Positions 9,926 to 23,595 of a stretch of 64,000 nt of DNA are shown here, piece after piece. The notes under the pieces are model-generated. The model searched no databases, was not told the origin of the DNA, and saw only the letters and a list, made by a program, of their open reading frames with translations. The position numbers and the translations under genes are program-made. The DNA lies in the NCBI GenBank assembly GCA_037576195.1, contig CM075101.1, positions 19,096,001 to 19,160,000 of the forward strand, written 5' to 3'. Origin of the DNA: Phytoseiulus persimilis. Lineage: Eukaryota; Arthropoda; Arachnida; Mesostigmata; Phytoseiidae. Positions within the stretch are counted from its first letter, which is position 1; each line of letters begins with the position of its first letter.

Positions 9926-11942
9926 GGAAGAGGGCGAGGGGGCCGACGCATTTGGTAGCGCGTTATTCTCCGAACTTTGCCCATACAAGTCGATCAGAGG
10001 CACAATTAGCGATTGTACAACGTTTGCCTTTCGGCTAAGAAGGACTTTCTGAGTCTCCACACACACTCCTGAGTCGAGCGGGAGTTGGGGGAACGGGTGT
10101 GGCGTCCAGCAGCCATTGGACCCTTCCTTCGGAATGCACCATGACGAGTGGTGAGATTGTCGATTATGAGAAGCACGTTGCTTAAAAGAGTTCGCCAAAT
10201 GTCCAACGCGATGGGCGAGTTTCACGTCGATGTTGGAGTATATAAACCAAGGAAGGCCATATGACGGCTCGCTCCCACCCTCTGCTATAAAGAGGGAAAT
10301 CGTTTAACCGTCGCTCAATATTGGAGAACCACTCTCAGAGCCCCGTACGCCGCTTCAACTTCTTCGACTTTCGAGCTTGATCAGATTTATGAACTCGTCC
10401 ATCAATTTAGCCATTCCGGCCGCGGTTGAATGGCGCGTCCACGCTGTTCCCGAATCCGCAAACCCCGGAAGAAATTGCATGGAGTAACACTTCATGGATC
10501 GATGTCTCGATTATTCCAGGGTGTTTCCCAGAGTCTTCACGACTCTTCTCTGACCTCGCCACACTTCGCCTCACCGTGCGATCGGGAGAGCATGAGCTAA
10601 GATTCCCCAGAAGCAGGACCGATTCAATGTTTTTGCCTGACGGACGCAGCATTCCAGGTACTCCACGGTGCGCCACGACTTTGACGTCCCCTACCCGGGA
10701 CGTCGCTGCACCCCTGCGGGCCCTGAATTGAACCTTTGGTTGAGCTGAATTATTTTTTCTTCAAGGGAACCTCATGATACTCCGAAAAGGTTTTCATGTC
10801 TAGGCGGCTGGCAAATTTCGAGGAGATTACCTAAGGAGCCGCTGGGAATGAAACAAGGCTCGGGGTTTTCGTGGCAGGAGACCGGTTGTTGTGCGCTTCT
10901 CGTTGAGCCAGAGAAATCCGTTTTACCTACTGGATCTTATCTGCAATCGTTCTCTATTTAGCTCCCACTTCCCGTCCCACATTCCGCATGGTTCGGGAGG
11001 AAAGTGAGCTGCTCATTCCGGAATGTGAGCTCGAAAATCGAGATGTTTCCCTGTCGCGCAGGGATCACCGCATCTACGGAACTGAACACCTTCTATCTCA
11101 GACAGCTTCGATATTTCGTCAGGAAAGACGCGAAAACATGTTGCCACGATGAAGGAATAAGAGGATTACGTAGACGAGCATTTTTCGCCGATCTCAGTTA
11201 ACTGTCGGCTGCAGCTTCTTTCGAAGTCTCAATTTATTCTAGACCAAATTCTATTCCGGTCGCGTTTTGAGCGAACAGTTCAACATACAGGCTGCGCTGG
11301 AGCACGAAGCTCTTAATGGACACTACTCACCACGTCGATGATTTGCTGGAGGGTGAGCCCAAAACTCAGAAGAAGCGGTTCTGATTCGTTGGCGACGGGC
11401 CTTTCGAGGACGTTGTAATTTCCCAACAGATCGTTGAGGAGTCTCTTCTCGTGCGGACCAGCTAAGGACTCTGAAATCGCGAAAAAAAGGCCGCCGGTTA
11501 GAGAAAAACGCTGTCAATCCATGTGACGTCCGTTCAGCTGCCAATAACTTCACACGGAGCGGAATGATTGCGCTCATGTCAATCCATCAGTGTCCGCGGA
11601 ATTGACTCTCAATGCTCCTGGGTCTCTGCAGGGCTGCAGTGAGACATCATACTCCCATCGTCGTATCACGGAACCTTCGCTTCATCCTCCCTCCCTTTCG
11701 GCGCATTACGCAGCATTTCTCCTCTGGTCGATACGAAGATAATCCCCCCGATTTTTGCCGAAGTTCCACCGCCGAGGCCACCGCTGTTGCACTCAGGAGT
11801 AGGAGAATCCTTGATAAGGTAGTCTGACTCGGTTCCCGCCCGAGTCCCCTGAGGAACTTTTCCGTTGCTGCTGCTGGTAGCGAGTGAAAACGAGAAGTGT
11901 AGGCAGAGGGACTCAGCCAGGATATTCCTTGAAGTGCTTCTG

Positions 11943-11954
11943 TTTTTTTTTTTT
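11943..11954. repeat. Poly-T tract, 12 bases
   Basis: A run of 12 T on the plus strand. It is the longest A/T homopolymer seen; another of 10 T lies at 9778-9787. No retroposed sequence is recognisable beside either. Confidence 0.95.
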
Positions 11955-14900
11955 GGCTCCCGAAATGCAATTCCCCCGATCGGAAGATCCCGCGGAATTC
12001 GATTTACTCCATGGGAATCCCCGATTGCATTCCCTCAAGAGTGCAAAATGGATACGGTTTCGCTGCCCGTCGATCTGACCACCTTGATTGTTTATGTGCA
12101 GAAAGGAGGAGGGACGCATCAACACAAATCAACGATGAAAAACGCGCATCGGGTCGCCCAAGGGTGAGTGACTTCAGGGTGAGCTGCTCCTGGTTCTTCG
12201 AGAACTTCGGAAACGAGTATCGACACTATCGTATCCGGCAACAGGTCGTCCACTCTTCTTTCTACGGTGATTACTCATTGTGGGCGGCTTCCGCGAGAAC
12301 GACGGAAGCCGGGGATGTGCGCTTCCTCGGTTCAAACAGGGTATGAAGACGCTACGCTGATTAGTTCAGAAGAAAAAACCTGGCCGGAAGGCGTCGCCCC
12401 AGCACGTACATGCACCAGTACCCTGAAGTGACAATGCCTGTGTGCCTGCGTGAAGGTTCCTGTCGGCCGTCTAATTCCGGCATGGGTTAGAGTAGGCTTT
12501 GGGTAGGCGTTTCGAGCCGCTAACGCGTGGCAAATTAATCAGCTTAGGAAACGAGAAAAAGAGGAGATTTGTTGTGTCTCCCAGAGCAGGGGTGAAGCGC
12601 TTCCGTCGAGCCGGGGGTAAGTCGCGGTGAAGACCTGCTGGGAATTCGTTCGTTTCCCCTTCCCGTCCGGGGGGAGGGGTTGGACGCGAATTTCCCTTCT
12701 AGTCAATGCCGGGCGACGAACAAATATTGAGCTCATGTGCGAGCGAGCTGCGACTCTTGAATTTCCGACGAATAGTTACCCGACACCACATGTTGAACAG
12801 CAGCTCCACCAAACTCCCGCGAGGATACCCACACGAAAGTCGAAACCATTCAACCCCGACGTGCGCTCTGAACAGACACAGGTTGCGTAGATTGCACGAC
12901 GGGCGGAGAACGCTCGGCGAGTTATACTTTCAAATTGCCGCCGATAGCCGACACCAATGGGTCGTACGCGTGGCCGAAGATGTCCCGCCATCCCTCCTTG
13001 ACAGAAACGGGCAGGGGAGCTTCATGCTGGACACGTTCCAAACAAATCCGAGGACCGCGCTCAACTGCTCGGTCTCCTCTGGCAACGTGTCCTCGTGTAC
13101 CTCCTGGAAGTCATCAGTTGCCGCTCAACGCTTTGCAAATCCACCACTCTAGACCAGCTATCCCTTTTTGCCTGTGTTCACCTTCTCCGCGGGACACGGG
13201 AAAAAATTGTATTTCGCTCCCGTCCTGGTCCTAAGTGAGATAGAACAGGCGACGAAACGACACCGCTGCGTTGGGGCTATTCCAGAGGGAGGTCGCTCTA
13301 AACGATGAAAGATGACCCCCGGCGCTACTTCAACTCTGGCTTCGCAGATCCCGCTTGCCGAGGAACCCGTCTTAGAAACTACGCCATCCCAGTGACCAGT
13401 CCATCAACAGGTGGCGGCTGGATATATGAAGAGAGAGAGAAAACGAGCCCATGCCGGCTAGGTATGCTGATTCGATTGACCATCGACCACGGAGCGATTA
13501 GTCACGTGGACGAACGGGAAGTTTCCCCGGATCGCCGGCTCAACCGTCTGGTCGCCGCGGGTTCGATCGTCATCCCGTCGAACGGAGCGGGAAGGAATAA
13601 GGCGGCCCGCCCGCGGCTCGAACGAAAACATTCACTGGGGGCCTGAAAATGAGCCGGCTGATCGTCGATTCAGCGGTGAGGATGTGTCCGAATAACGTGG
13701 AGTGATAACGGGACTCAAACCTTCCGAACCGGGAGCTCCCGTTGGACAGAGGAAAGGCGCGGGGAAGTTCCCTGCTTTTTCGGGGACAAGTGCGGGCTGT
13801 CTTCGGGTCAAAACTCCAAGTTTCAGCTTCATTTCGCCGAATCTTTGACCCCACCGAGAGACGAGGTGCCTTGAAAGCTCCCTGCTTCGGATGGGTGCTG
13901 AGAGCGAGCATCGTTCAACGACGACAAGATGAGCAGATATTTCCAGACACAATCGAATCCGTTGGACGGGTGAACCTCTCTGATCGGACTTATCCCTTCC
14001 TGGAGTTTAACGTCTATTTCCGGGATTACGACGCGAGCAATAAGCCAGGTAGGAGGTTTACTGCAACTGGGTGATCGTTCGAACAAGCGGCCTTTCCTGC
14101 ACGTGGAAGGTCAGGAACAGCGATCTGGAGCAATGGATCATGACTTCACTGTTTGTGAAGTTTTTTCTTGCAGTCGAGGATCTTCTGAATGTGACTCCGC
14201 AGTGTCCTCCGGAGTTTCGTTTGCGTCAGAGGGCGCCTCGGGCGAAAGCTCATTACGAGAAAGGCCCACACAAGCACTCTCAGCGCTCCAATATCCCTGG
14301 CCTTCCAGCCTACATACCGATCTTGAAATTCTCGGAATCTCGTCGGCCGGATTTAGCAACCGAATGCACGTTTCCTCTGACAGGCTCCATATCTTCTCAG
14401 AGATGGGCTGCTTCGCCCGAAATTCTCGAATAGTGGAAAACGGTGCCATGCCAAAGGTCTCGATCGTCAAAGTTCAGAGTTTCCGACCGGAGCGGGGTCA
14501 GCGTTGATCAGCAGGTTGATTCGCAGAGAATTTCTCATTGTTGAAATCTCCCTCGTGCTCTCCTCGGTGCAGAACTGCGCTCGATCGTTGACGTTCTGTC
14601 GAGTGAGTGAGTAGGGTGGCAAGTGGGCGAACGAGTGGAAGTTTTCGTTTGCCGCGACGAGAGCGGGGCGACCGAAGAGATCCTCCAGCCGCTGGTGCAT
14701 CAGGAGAAAAAACTTCCGACTCCCTGACTGGCAGAGGATGCTGTCGACGGCAGATGTTCTGCATAGCCCCAGCACACCACCGAACAACAGTGGTTATTTG
14801 GGCCAGGGCCCGGTGGGCGCCCTAACAAGGCCGCCTCGAAGCGCAGTCAGCCTTCCCAACTCTGAGAACTGTCGAAAACTAAAAAACTTCTCCAAATGCG

Positions 14901-16984
14901 GCGCGGGTCATCGAAGACTTCTCAGAGCTCGTTCGGGTTCAAAACAGAACTCGAGCAGTTTCTCTCCTTGCCTCAAAATAATTGGGACAAAGCGTTTGGA
15001 GCATCCGCGGGAAGTCGACTCAACACTCTATATCGGAGTAACATGGTTGGGAGGATCCCACGGAGCTGCGCGGGCCTCAGAGTAGGCCTTCGACGTCTCG
15101 CGGGCGATGCTCTGCGTAGAAGTGATCGTTTGCGACTGTCCGGCTACATTCGGACGCGACACACTCTCACCGTTCGATTCGGTTGCCTCGTGAGGGCGGC
15201 TGGGATACGAGGCCGAACAACGATCGGAGTTGGGGACAGGACGCGGGGCCTGATCCAGCCTGATCACACACCACAAGGAAACGGGCTCGCCGCCGTACAG
15301 GACTTGCGGCCGCATATCGTTAATTGAATTGCCCTATTATCGTTCTCTCACTGGGCTGTTCATCGGATTCGGCAGATGCCATGGGGTCGCTTCCTCCCGA
15401 CTCACTGCTTATGGAGCTTATTTTTCCAGCCCGGAGCGATTGCCGAGAAACGAGCAGCCCAAGCGACAAACGACAGTTTTCTTTCGTGTGAATCGAACTT
15501 CAGTTGTATCCCCTGAATTCTGAAAAGCCGTACTTAGTCAGCGATTCCCGTCAGTAAGGGCTTCCAGCGTGCCGGAGAATCTGGAAGTTTTGAGCCAATT
15601 TGAGCCCCGCTATCGCTCGGATAAGCCTTCACCAACAGGACTGCCGCGACTTCCGAACCAGAGGGCCGATAGAAAGTTGGCCTGCCGGCGCTTGTTTTAT
15701 CGCTGATCAAGTTCTGCCAGTAGGCCAAGGAATATATCGGGGAGCGCGAGCTCCGCTGTCTTTTATCTTCCTCCAGTCCCGGATCTTTCCAATTATCCAT
15801 AGCCTGCAGGATATCTGGAAATGGCTTGACGCGGCTCTTTTTTGTTCTCCCCCGGATGAATCCTCTCGTGCCCCGAAGCAACCCGCGCATTGGCTGCTGA
15901 TTCACGCCGCACCGTGCCTACGCACACGGGATCGAGGCGATTGTTGATTTCGAATGCTTTCAGCTGATTGAATCGCGATCCCGGGGCCCGTTAGCTTCTG
16001 GCTTGACAGACGGCGAGCATGATTCAGCTCGTTGCGGTTCGCTCGTCGCAGTGGAGCGCCGAAACCAAGGAGGAATTTCCGCCTCCGTTCGCCTTTTCGA
16101 AAAGAAGAGTGTGGCATGTTTTTGCAAGGCCCCCGTGCACCGTGCAACTCGCTCGATCGGACGGGAGAGGCTGTGGGGGCGAGAAAAAAAACGAACCGAC
16201 TCCAAAATATCCGGCTGGGACTCAGCGTGCGAGAGGAGCTGATGACGTGTTACGCGTTTCTGAAAGGTTTCCGACGGAAAGTTGCGAATCCTCGGTGAGT
16301 CGGCCCCGAGCGGCGCTTCCTCGTTCGACGGGTCAGCGGTTCGGATGAGGTCACTTTCGTGGACTCAGTTCGGAGATTTGCATCTCTGTCAGCGTCGGCG
16401 AGCTACAGCGGAACTCAGATCAGTGGTTTCCTCCTCTCCCTGGATATGAAATTTCGGACCCGTCAGCCGCTCCCTGTGACGTTCCTTCATCTTCTCGCTC
16501 TCAGCTGAGCTCGGTGGAAATCGCCCTTCAGGTCGTTGTATCGACCCACGGGACCGGGATCGTTGGCGGCTATTCCGAGCTGCTTCTCCATCTGATGAGA
16601 GCAGAAGAACGGGTTGTGAAAGCCTCATGGCGATGCGGGCGTTCGATCGGAGGCCCCCAAGGCGCCTACGGAGAGGATTCCATCGATTGACGAACGTCTC
16701 TGGTTTTTACCACCCGACGGTCGCGTGACATGGCCGGCAAATGCAGGAAAACGCGCCTGTTGCCGGACAAGGGGAAAGATTGGTTTCGCTATCAATAATC
16801 GTACGTTCCGATGTCGGTTGACGGAACGGCAGCTGTGCGCGAAACTTCTTTTGTCGGACTACCGGGCCAGTGAATCTGATATGCAGCACGTCGTCGGAGG
16901 CAAACCACGGCTCGTCCTGGCGCTGATGGACGATCCCTCCCCATAGCCATCCCTTGATATGCCAAGTATGTTGCGACGCGAACA

Positions 16985-17614
16985 TTAATTGCAGCTAGAA
17001 TTCCACCGCGGCTGCCGCGTATTAAGCAACGACGAACGTCTCTCGTTAGTTTGCGACGAACAATGTCGCGGAAAATCGGCGCGACCCGCTGTGGAGTTCG
17101 ATCGGATCCCGTTCTCTTCGCATTGCATGTTTTTTCTGAGAGCACGACGGAACGGTGATCGTTTGCACATGCATATTTCACTCGAAGTATAATAAATCAT
17201 TGGACAGTAGAGTTCGTGGCCGTGCTCGGAAGAAAGTCGAGCGAACGCTCCTTGTGGGAGAACACACTCAATCAAGGACTCAACAAGGTCGACACAGTTA
17301 AGATGACAGAGGAAACCAGGACGAAACTGAGGGGGAACTTCACAGTGAGCGGACCTCGGATCATCTCCTCGTTTTCGTCGTGTTTGCGTCTTCTTCGAAC
17401 CCAAAAGCGCCCCTTTCAATTTCCTCTTCCAGTCCTCACAAGAACTCTTCATTCGGGAACGCTGAGAGAAGTAAATCTTTTCAATGTCGATCGAGACGAA
17501 ACCAATCTGACGGTTCTTCTTCCACATATTGGACGAACCGCGGTTCGTGGGAAGGCGGCTCGTGCTCAGCCAATGGAATAACTGACTCAAAAGCGCGGGG
17601 AAACCCGACAACAT
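16985..17614 (-). CDS. Unassigned open frame of 209 codons
   Basis: From the ATG at 17614 (stop-free for about 30 codons further upstream) this minus-strand frame has a hydrophobic opening, then a Lys/Arg-rich middle and several cysteines in its last third. No family is recognised and no clear splice sites bound it. A competing plus-strand frame on the same DNA (16989-17192) ends in TAA immediately overlapped by AATAAA (17191-17196), so the strand is uncertain. It may be chance. Confidence 0.15.
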   Translation of the reverse strand: MLSGFPALLSQLFHWLSTSRLPTNRGSSNMWKKNRQIGFVSIDIEKIYFSQRSRMKSSCEDWKRKLKGALLGSKKTQTRRKRGDDPRSAHCEVPPQFRPGFLCHLNCVDLVESLIECVLPQGAFARLSSEHGHELYCPMIYYTSSEICMCKRSPFRRALRKNMQCEENGIRSNSTAGRADFPRHCSSQTNERRSSLLNTRQPRWNSSCN

Positions 17615-18408
17615 CCATTCCAATCGGACGACAAAGCGGCTTAAATCAGGGTTAGTATCGGACACTGATCCTCTTCCATATTCATTCGGCTCTCCCGGAG
17701 CATTTCGTCAAAACTTCCCTTCCCTCTGAATTTTCTGGTGGAGTGAATTTTAATACTCGACACCTGGCACTGGCTCCAAGCCATAGACCGCGTCAAAGTT
17801 CTCTTCCAACTTTCCCATTCTTCGCTCACGACGACACCCTCTCGGTTCTACCTCTCCTGACGTTTTTGAGCTTCGGCCCACATCTCCGCATTCAACGAGG
17901 GCAAGAGCAGTTCGTCTCATTGAGGGCATGCAAAGAGCGGAATAGGGAGAACTTGCGGATCGATGGGCAGGCACGACGCGGGAGACGTCTCCCGCCCACG
18001 AGGGCCTCGGAGATTCACGGAAGAACGCTCGGAGCGGGTTTCCGGACTCGAACCGGCCGAAAACAAGAAGATCGTGGGGAAGGGGTCGATCGCTATCGCC
18101 GGGGCTGTGGGAGAATCTGAACGAATGCGAGTTTTCAGCTCGGCAAGACCTGAACAGGGGTCCAGTTGTGACTTGAAGAACAGCGCCATAGGGAATAAGC
18201 TTCGGAACTGCTTGGGGGAGAAGGAACAAATAGATGGCTGGAATGCTCTGGAAGAAAATTCCACGCCTCCTTAGCGAAGGCTTGCCTGCCACCAAACGCT
18301 CGTCGCAGAATGTATCGGAGCTCGAGCTCAGAGCGAACGTTCGGTTCGGTTTGCCTTGCTTTCGAGGACCCGCGAGGGGATTTCCGGAGCGCTCCTGTGC
18401 CTGCCCGT

Positions 18409-18430
18409 ATTCAATATGAGAATATTGAAT
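18409..18430. repeat. 9-bp stem hairpin
   Basis: ATTCAATAT (18409-18417) and ATATTGAAT (18422-18430) pair perfectly around GAGA. This AT-rich hairpin stands in GC-balanced surroundings without an assigned gene. Confidence 0.85.
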
Positions 18431-21400
18431 AACTTCCGCGGTGTCAGACGCTCGTCAACACCGTAGTTTCCCCGTCAGAGGTTGTGAGAACTCCGGCTTC
18501 TCCAAGCATCAGCTCCGGGGGAGTTCAATGGGAGCGTCCTGCATTGGCGTCGACCTTCCCTCACGCCAGCTCTGTCGCGTCCGATCCTCGAATGATCTCT
18601 GTGAATTTCGATTAAGGAGCCGGGCAACGGCGGCCAGCAGCCTTGGCAGCCCCAGATCGTTCCTTCGAGCTTGGTACACAAAGTCCACACGGCGAGGAGA
18701 GCAAACGTTCGCAGAGGGGCATGACCGATAAACCGAGCACGTATCCGAACAGTGCACGTAACTGCAGGTGACCGGAATAGGACTGCTCGGCCTGTCTGAC
18801 TGCGAGCTATCGGTCTTTGGAAGAACGCGGCGGTCCCATGGCGCCTCGAACGTTTCCCGCTGTCCTGGAGACGGTGAAGGAGCTTGGGACATTTATCAAA
18901 CAAACACCGAAATCTCCGAGAAGGAATCGCTGATTCGAGCCGATCCCTGGCCGCTCAGATCGAAGGGTGCAGAGTTCTCATCATGTTTTCATAGCGGAAT
19001 CGAGCGAGCACAATTGGGCGTGCGAACTCCAGATGAGTTCCCGTCCAGCTCGTGAGCGCTCATCCGTCTCCGAGCTGACCAGTGCTTCCTGTTGAAAGCG
19101 TGCGCGGCAATCGCCTTTTGGTGAAGACGTGTGATCTTCAATCTCACGTACGTTCGAACCGGCCGGCCGACCGACCGTCTGTGGGGGCATGACCAGCGTC
19201 TCTAGAATGAATCACGTGTGGATCAAGCGTGAGGTAACGCCGTTGATATCCCGCGGGTCTGGACATCTCCCGGGCTCTAGACGAATTCAAGAGCCCGCGA
19301 GTCCGGCGTCGGTGAATCCTCGCTTTCGGTGAATACCCGCAAACAACGATGCCGGCCCGTTTGTGTTTGAAATTCCAACAAATTGTTTGAAGAGAGATGC
19401 GCAACGCGCTCAAAGAATCCGGTCGGATTCCGGGAGCTCTGATTTCGTCATGCCCCTGATCCTTTTGAACAAGCTTTCTTCCCGAGTTCCCGATATTTCA
19501 TTCTCGAATACCCTCTCGAGCGGCAACGTCTTGAGCGGCCGCATGTTGGAGGGAAAGAATGAGACGCTCCCCCCGCAATGACCGTTAGGAACCCCGCAAC
19601 CGTAGAACGGCGTAACGGAGTGATAAATCACTTCGCTGGACAACAAACTGCAAAATGAGTTACAATCGGTCGCACACCGCTTTCCCGTCGCGAAGAAGCA
19701 GCCCTCTCTATTGGGAGGTTACAAATGGAGCAGTACACAGCAGCGTATATAATAGATGAGATTTCGTTCAAGGTGCGCGGAGCAGAACGCTTGTCGTAAC
19801 CATTCCTCACCACGTCCGAGCCGCGCTCACGACGGACAAACAGCAACAGACGCTGCGGCTCGCGCAGCGCAACTTACAAGCCACAACAAGCCGAGCAGCA
19901 AAGAAACGCCTCGAGGGGTTTGAATTCTCGCACTACGAGCACCAGGAAGATCAAAACAGTGGGTCTGCTTCCTGTGGGCTGCCTGTAGCGTTTCCGGGTG
20001 CGCTTTTCCCTACAGGAAATGAGCTGAGTGGCCGGCTTAGAAAGAGATCGCGCGACCAGGGGGGCAGATCGAGAGCGGGTGGAGCCCAGGTCGAGGAAAC
20101 GTGCCCAGATAGTGGCCAGTCAGCTCATTCATCGACCAACCAGATAGCTCGACCTTTGTTCTCGGAGGTTGTTCTTGCTTTCTTTTTCCGTCGTTCCTTC
20201 AGATGCTGAGATTGGTCGGAGGAACATGGAACCTTGATCAAATTCGATGTTTTATTCAGGAGCCTCAAATCTCCGATGAAGACGGTCGGGTCGCACGAAA
20301 ATAATTGCAGGTGGCGCACGGCGCGGCCTCGCAGACGCACCTCTCGGATGAAGATCGTCCGATCAGGTCGAATCATCCCATCGTTCAATGATGATCGTTG
20401 AAACGCTCCGTGCCAGAGAACTGCGATTCGACGCTCGCCAGAGACGACGTCTCAGAACTCGTGGCTTGATTGCAGCGCACTTTCTCGAGTTGGCGTGGGG
20501 AAAACCCGAGTGTTATTGCGCCATTCCGACTCGCTCGAATTCGAAGTGCAACAGGACCGATGATGAATGCCGTGGATCGGTAATTGGATTTTCGTAATCC
20601 CATCGAGGTGAGTGGGACTCGTTCAGAGGCTGCACAACTTTCCAGAACAATGCCACACTTTGGCTGTGGCGTAGGTTCGTGGAACCTAATGAGTTCGCGG
20701 ACCTCACGATTCCTCTCAAGCCGATGCGGGGTGTCTTCCGGGTGGGCGCAACTGGGCGGGGCGGGGAGCGTGAGGCTGGCAACATGCCTGTTCGTTCCGA
20801 CGACGCGACGCATGCGCGAGAGCGAATCGCGCACAGATCGCGATCCGGGAAAGCTCACGCCGCAACCATCGACGGGGGATTTGATTCGCATCGATGGAGG
20901 ATTTCCTCGATCCCTCGGAAGTCGCGGAACTCGGGTTCGGAGGAGCGAGCATCTGGAGATCCGTTCTTCCATTGTCAAGCGACTCTGTGCGACTAAGAGA
21001 GGACGGAGTGTCAGACACCTCATGCACGAACGACATGGAATAAAGAATCTGAGCTCCTGGCCGGCGAGTATAATATGTATGTAGATCCATCCGCCTGCTG
21101 CTCATCGTTCGCATCTTGTACGACGACATCACTCAGAGCCGTCGTAACAACATCAACAACGGGCAGCATCACAAACACCTGTGGCGCGGGGGCGGTAATC
21201 GGTTCAGCGTTATAAAATATGTTATGGCGGCTTATCAAACGAGGATCGATTTCACCGACGGAGCCTCCGAGCGGCAACGAACGCCCCGGTACGGGCATCT
21301 ATGTATATGAGCATAAATGCCGGGCTACTACGTCGGTGGACTCGAGAGGATCAACTCGGAAACGATTCCACTCGCGAGAGACGGCTTAGCCAGCCGTCGT

Positions 21401-23527
21401 GGACTTTCCATCAATCCTCTCCGGGGCGCGTCTACTTTGACCCAAAGATGCTCGCGGGCAGCTTCCTCAACATATGTAACACCCTCGACGCCCCCGCGGC
21501 GAGTTTCGTCGTGAAACATCGCTCAAACCTGTTCGAGATTGAAACCCGAGGCGCGCGCAGTTCGATCCGCGGCCTTTGAACCGATTACGTCGACCCAGAA
21601 AGAATTTTCCCTCGAACCACGCGACCCGAGGAGAGGGACGAACGCTGTGGGAGTGAATACAGCGGAAGCGTCTCAGTGAAAGTTTCGGGGTGAGTCCCTG
21701 GTGACATGTGGGCGTGGAGGAAAACCGGAGGAAAAAAAATCGCGGAAAAAATCAACAGTTCGTCCGACGTGAATCATAGTGTTTACGGCTGTTTCTCGGC
21801 GGTACAGGTGGTGACAGTTCCACGTTGCGGGCGTTGAATTCGAGATCCAGCTGCCTTGGTCCACATTACGTCGGAGCGGCTTTCCAGTCAAGCAAGCAAA
21901 GAACGAACGAACGAATGCTTGAAGGACTTTCAGCTCTAGTCGGAAGAGGCCGTTGGGTCGGAGGTCATCTTACAACCAACGTTGCGTGAACGTTCCCATC
22001 GCGAATCTGCAGCACAGCTGGCGAGTGCCTGACGACTGCTCTTCGTGGCTGCGCCATGCGGACCGGCGCTCGCCCACGGTTGTAACCCGCGAGCCTGCAG
22101 GAGCTTTTCGCGCAGATCGTGAAACGTCCACGTGATTTTCGTGCTGGAGATCCAGTCACCGGAACCCGAACGAAGGGGCTCCCGATACTGGTGGGGGCGA
22201 GCTCCGGCTCGGCGAACTCCACGTCCCGGCCATCAGGGCTCTAGTCGGATTCCCCGAGACTGCGGACTTTCGAATATGGTCCCGCTCCACTTTGTCATAT
22301 GCGGACAAAGATGTCTGTCACGAATGCAGGTTTGCTGAGTAAGTCATGCGAGAGTCTCAAGGTCGGTGGCTTGGTGAAGGGACCGAGCAGCGCGTTATTT
22401 GGTAAGCCTCGAGGCGATTCCAGTAAGCACCGAAATCGAGGAATGAGCCGCAACTCTGTCAGCGTCGCGAACGGAACGCTCCGGCTGCGAGAGACTCAAC
22501 AAACAAAGTTTGGAATTCGGTGTCGGGAAGTTCGACTTTATTGCTCCTCGGGGGAGGTTCACCTCCCTAATGATCGGCGTTGGTTCGCTGAGTTTTGTGG
22601 TTTTGGGAACGGGAACTCTCGCGGCTCCAAGTTCATGATGTCAGCTGAGAACTTGTCCGATCTCTGTCCTCCTCTTCGAGCGCCATCTCCGGATTCAACT
22701 TTTCCGGCGGCTTCCAGCGGTTCGACTCCGTCTGAGTCAGGAGTCTGCGGATTCCCGGCAGTCAGGGAACTCCGTTTCTCATAACATGACTTCGATTTCG
22801 AAGACAGTGAGCGCCGGAAAGAGAGTACACGAGTGAACGTGGGACGCTCGGGAAGGGGTTGTCGAAGGGGGAAAATCACCCATAACTGAGGAGATCAAGA
22901 GCGAACTGTCACCGCGTGGGGAGTTTTCTCCCGCTCCTTACCCCAGCTGGATCAAGACGAAATTCTTGACGATGATGAAGTGCAACTCATGCTTCTCGGT
23001 TTTTGAGAGACTGACTCCAACGTTTGACACGTGGAGGGGTGAGGCATAACAACTTCTAAGAAGATGACTAGGTGAGCAGGCAGAAACCGAGCGGGGGTGA
23101 TGACGTGGGAAGGCAACGCGGGCCCCACTGCGGTGAGGGAGAAGCTGGCATGGTACAGACGGCCGAATTATAACTCGGGTCGGCACGGTCTGAAGACGGC
23201 GGAAAACTAGGGCTTTGATACCGACGAAATTAGATTACTAACGGAAGCCCAAGCCTCTGTTTATCTCACGCTTCAACTCTGACACTGTGATGCGTACGCA
23301 GAAGTTTTTTTCTGGCCTACATGGGCCACCCTAACAAGACACCCGACGAAGAGAGGGAGACGGCTTTCCACAGAGAAACTCTCTAACGAGCAACTCTTCA
23401 ACACAGCAAAGCAATTTCAGTCGTATTCTAGAACTGAGGAAAGGAGCGTCGGCAAGCGAAACAAAAAACATGCAGATGGGAATAAATTACATGAAAGTCG
23501 GAGCGCCAAGCGGGGAATTATTCTTGT

Positions 23528-23595
23528 TTGAATCCCGAACTCGGGACCTTTCGTCCATTCCGACACGCCATCGTGCTCTAACGCTCCTTCCTACC
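23528..23595 (-). repeat. tRNA-derived fragment (pseudogene or SINE head)
   Basis: On the minus strand the sequence runs through an A-box-like stretch with GTTAGAGCACG, an anticodon-arm-like segment and a T-arm-like AGGTCCCGAGTTCGGG, in tRNA order and at about tRNA spacing. The T-loop has extra bases and the stems do not pair fully, so it is not a working tRNA gene. A decayed tRNA-derived SINE or tRNA pseudogene is the best reading. Confidence 0.45.

Larger units (their letters stand above)
8761..16984. other. Interval without recognised gene
   Basis: It contains the 19-bp tandem repeat (9875), T tracts (9778, 11943) and two TATA-type motifs (TATATAAA at 10239-10246, TATAAA at 10286-10291) with no convincing gene after them. 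A 48-base intron-like segment (GTAAGT at 8883 to TTTTCTCAG at 8930) lies inside a frame that is open with or without it. Possible short exons near 16.2-16.8 kb are discussed in the findings. Nothing else stands out. Confidence 0.4.

Noticed and set aside
18040..18110. Minus-strand GGTTCGAGTCC with a 4-of-5 T-stem
   Set aside because: No acceptable A-box, D-arm or anticodon arm at tRNA spacing.
19644..19796. Plus-strand open stretch around ATG 19725 ending near AAG-GTGCGC
   Set aside because: It reads like a protein, but it is short, has no clear acceptor and is contested by an equally open antisense frame.
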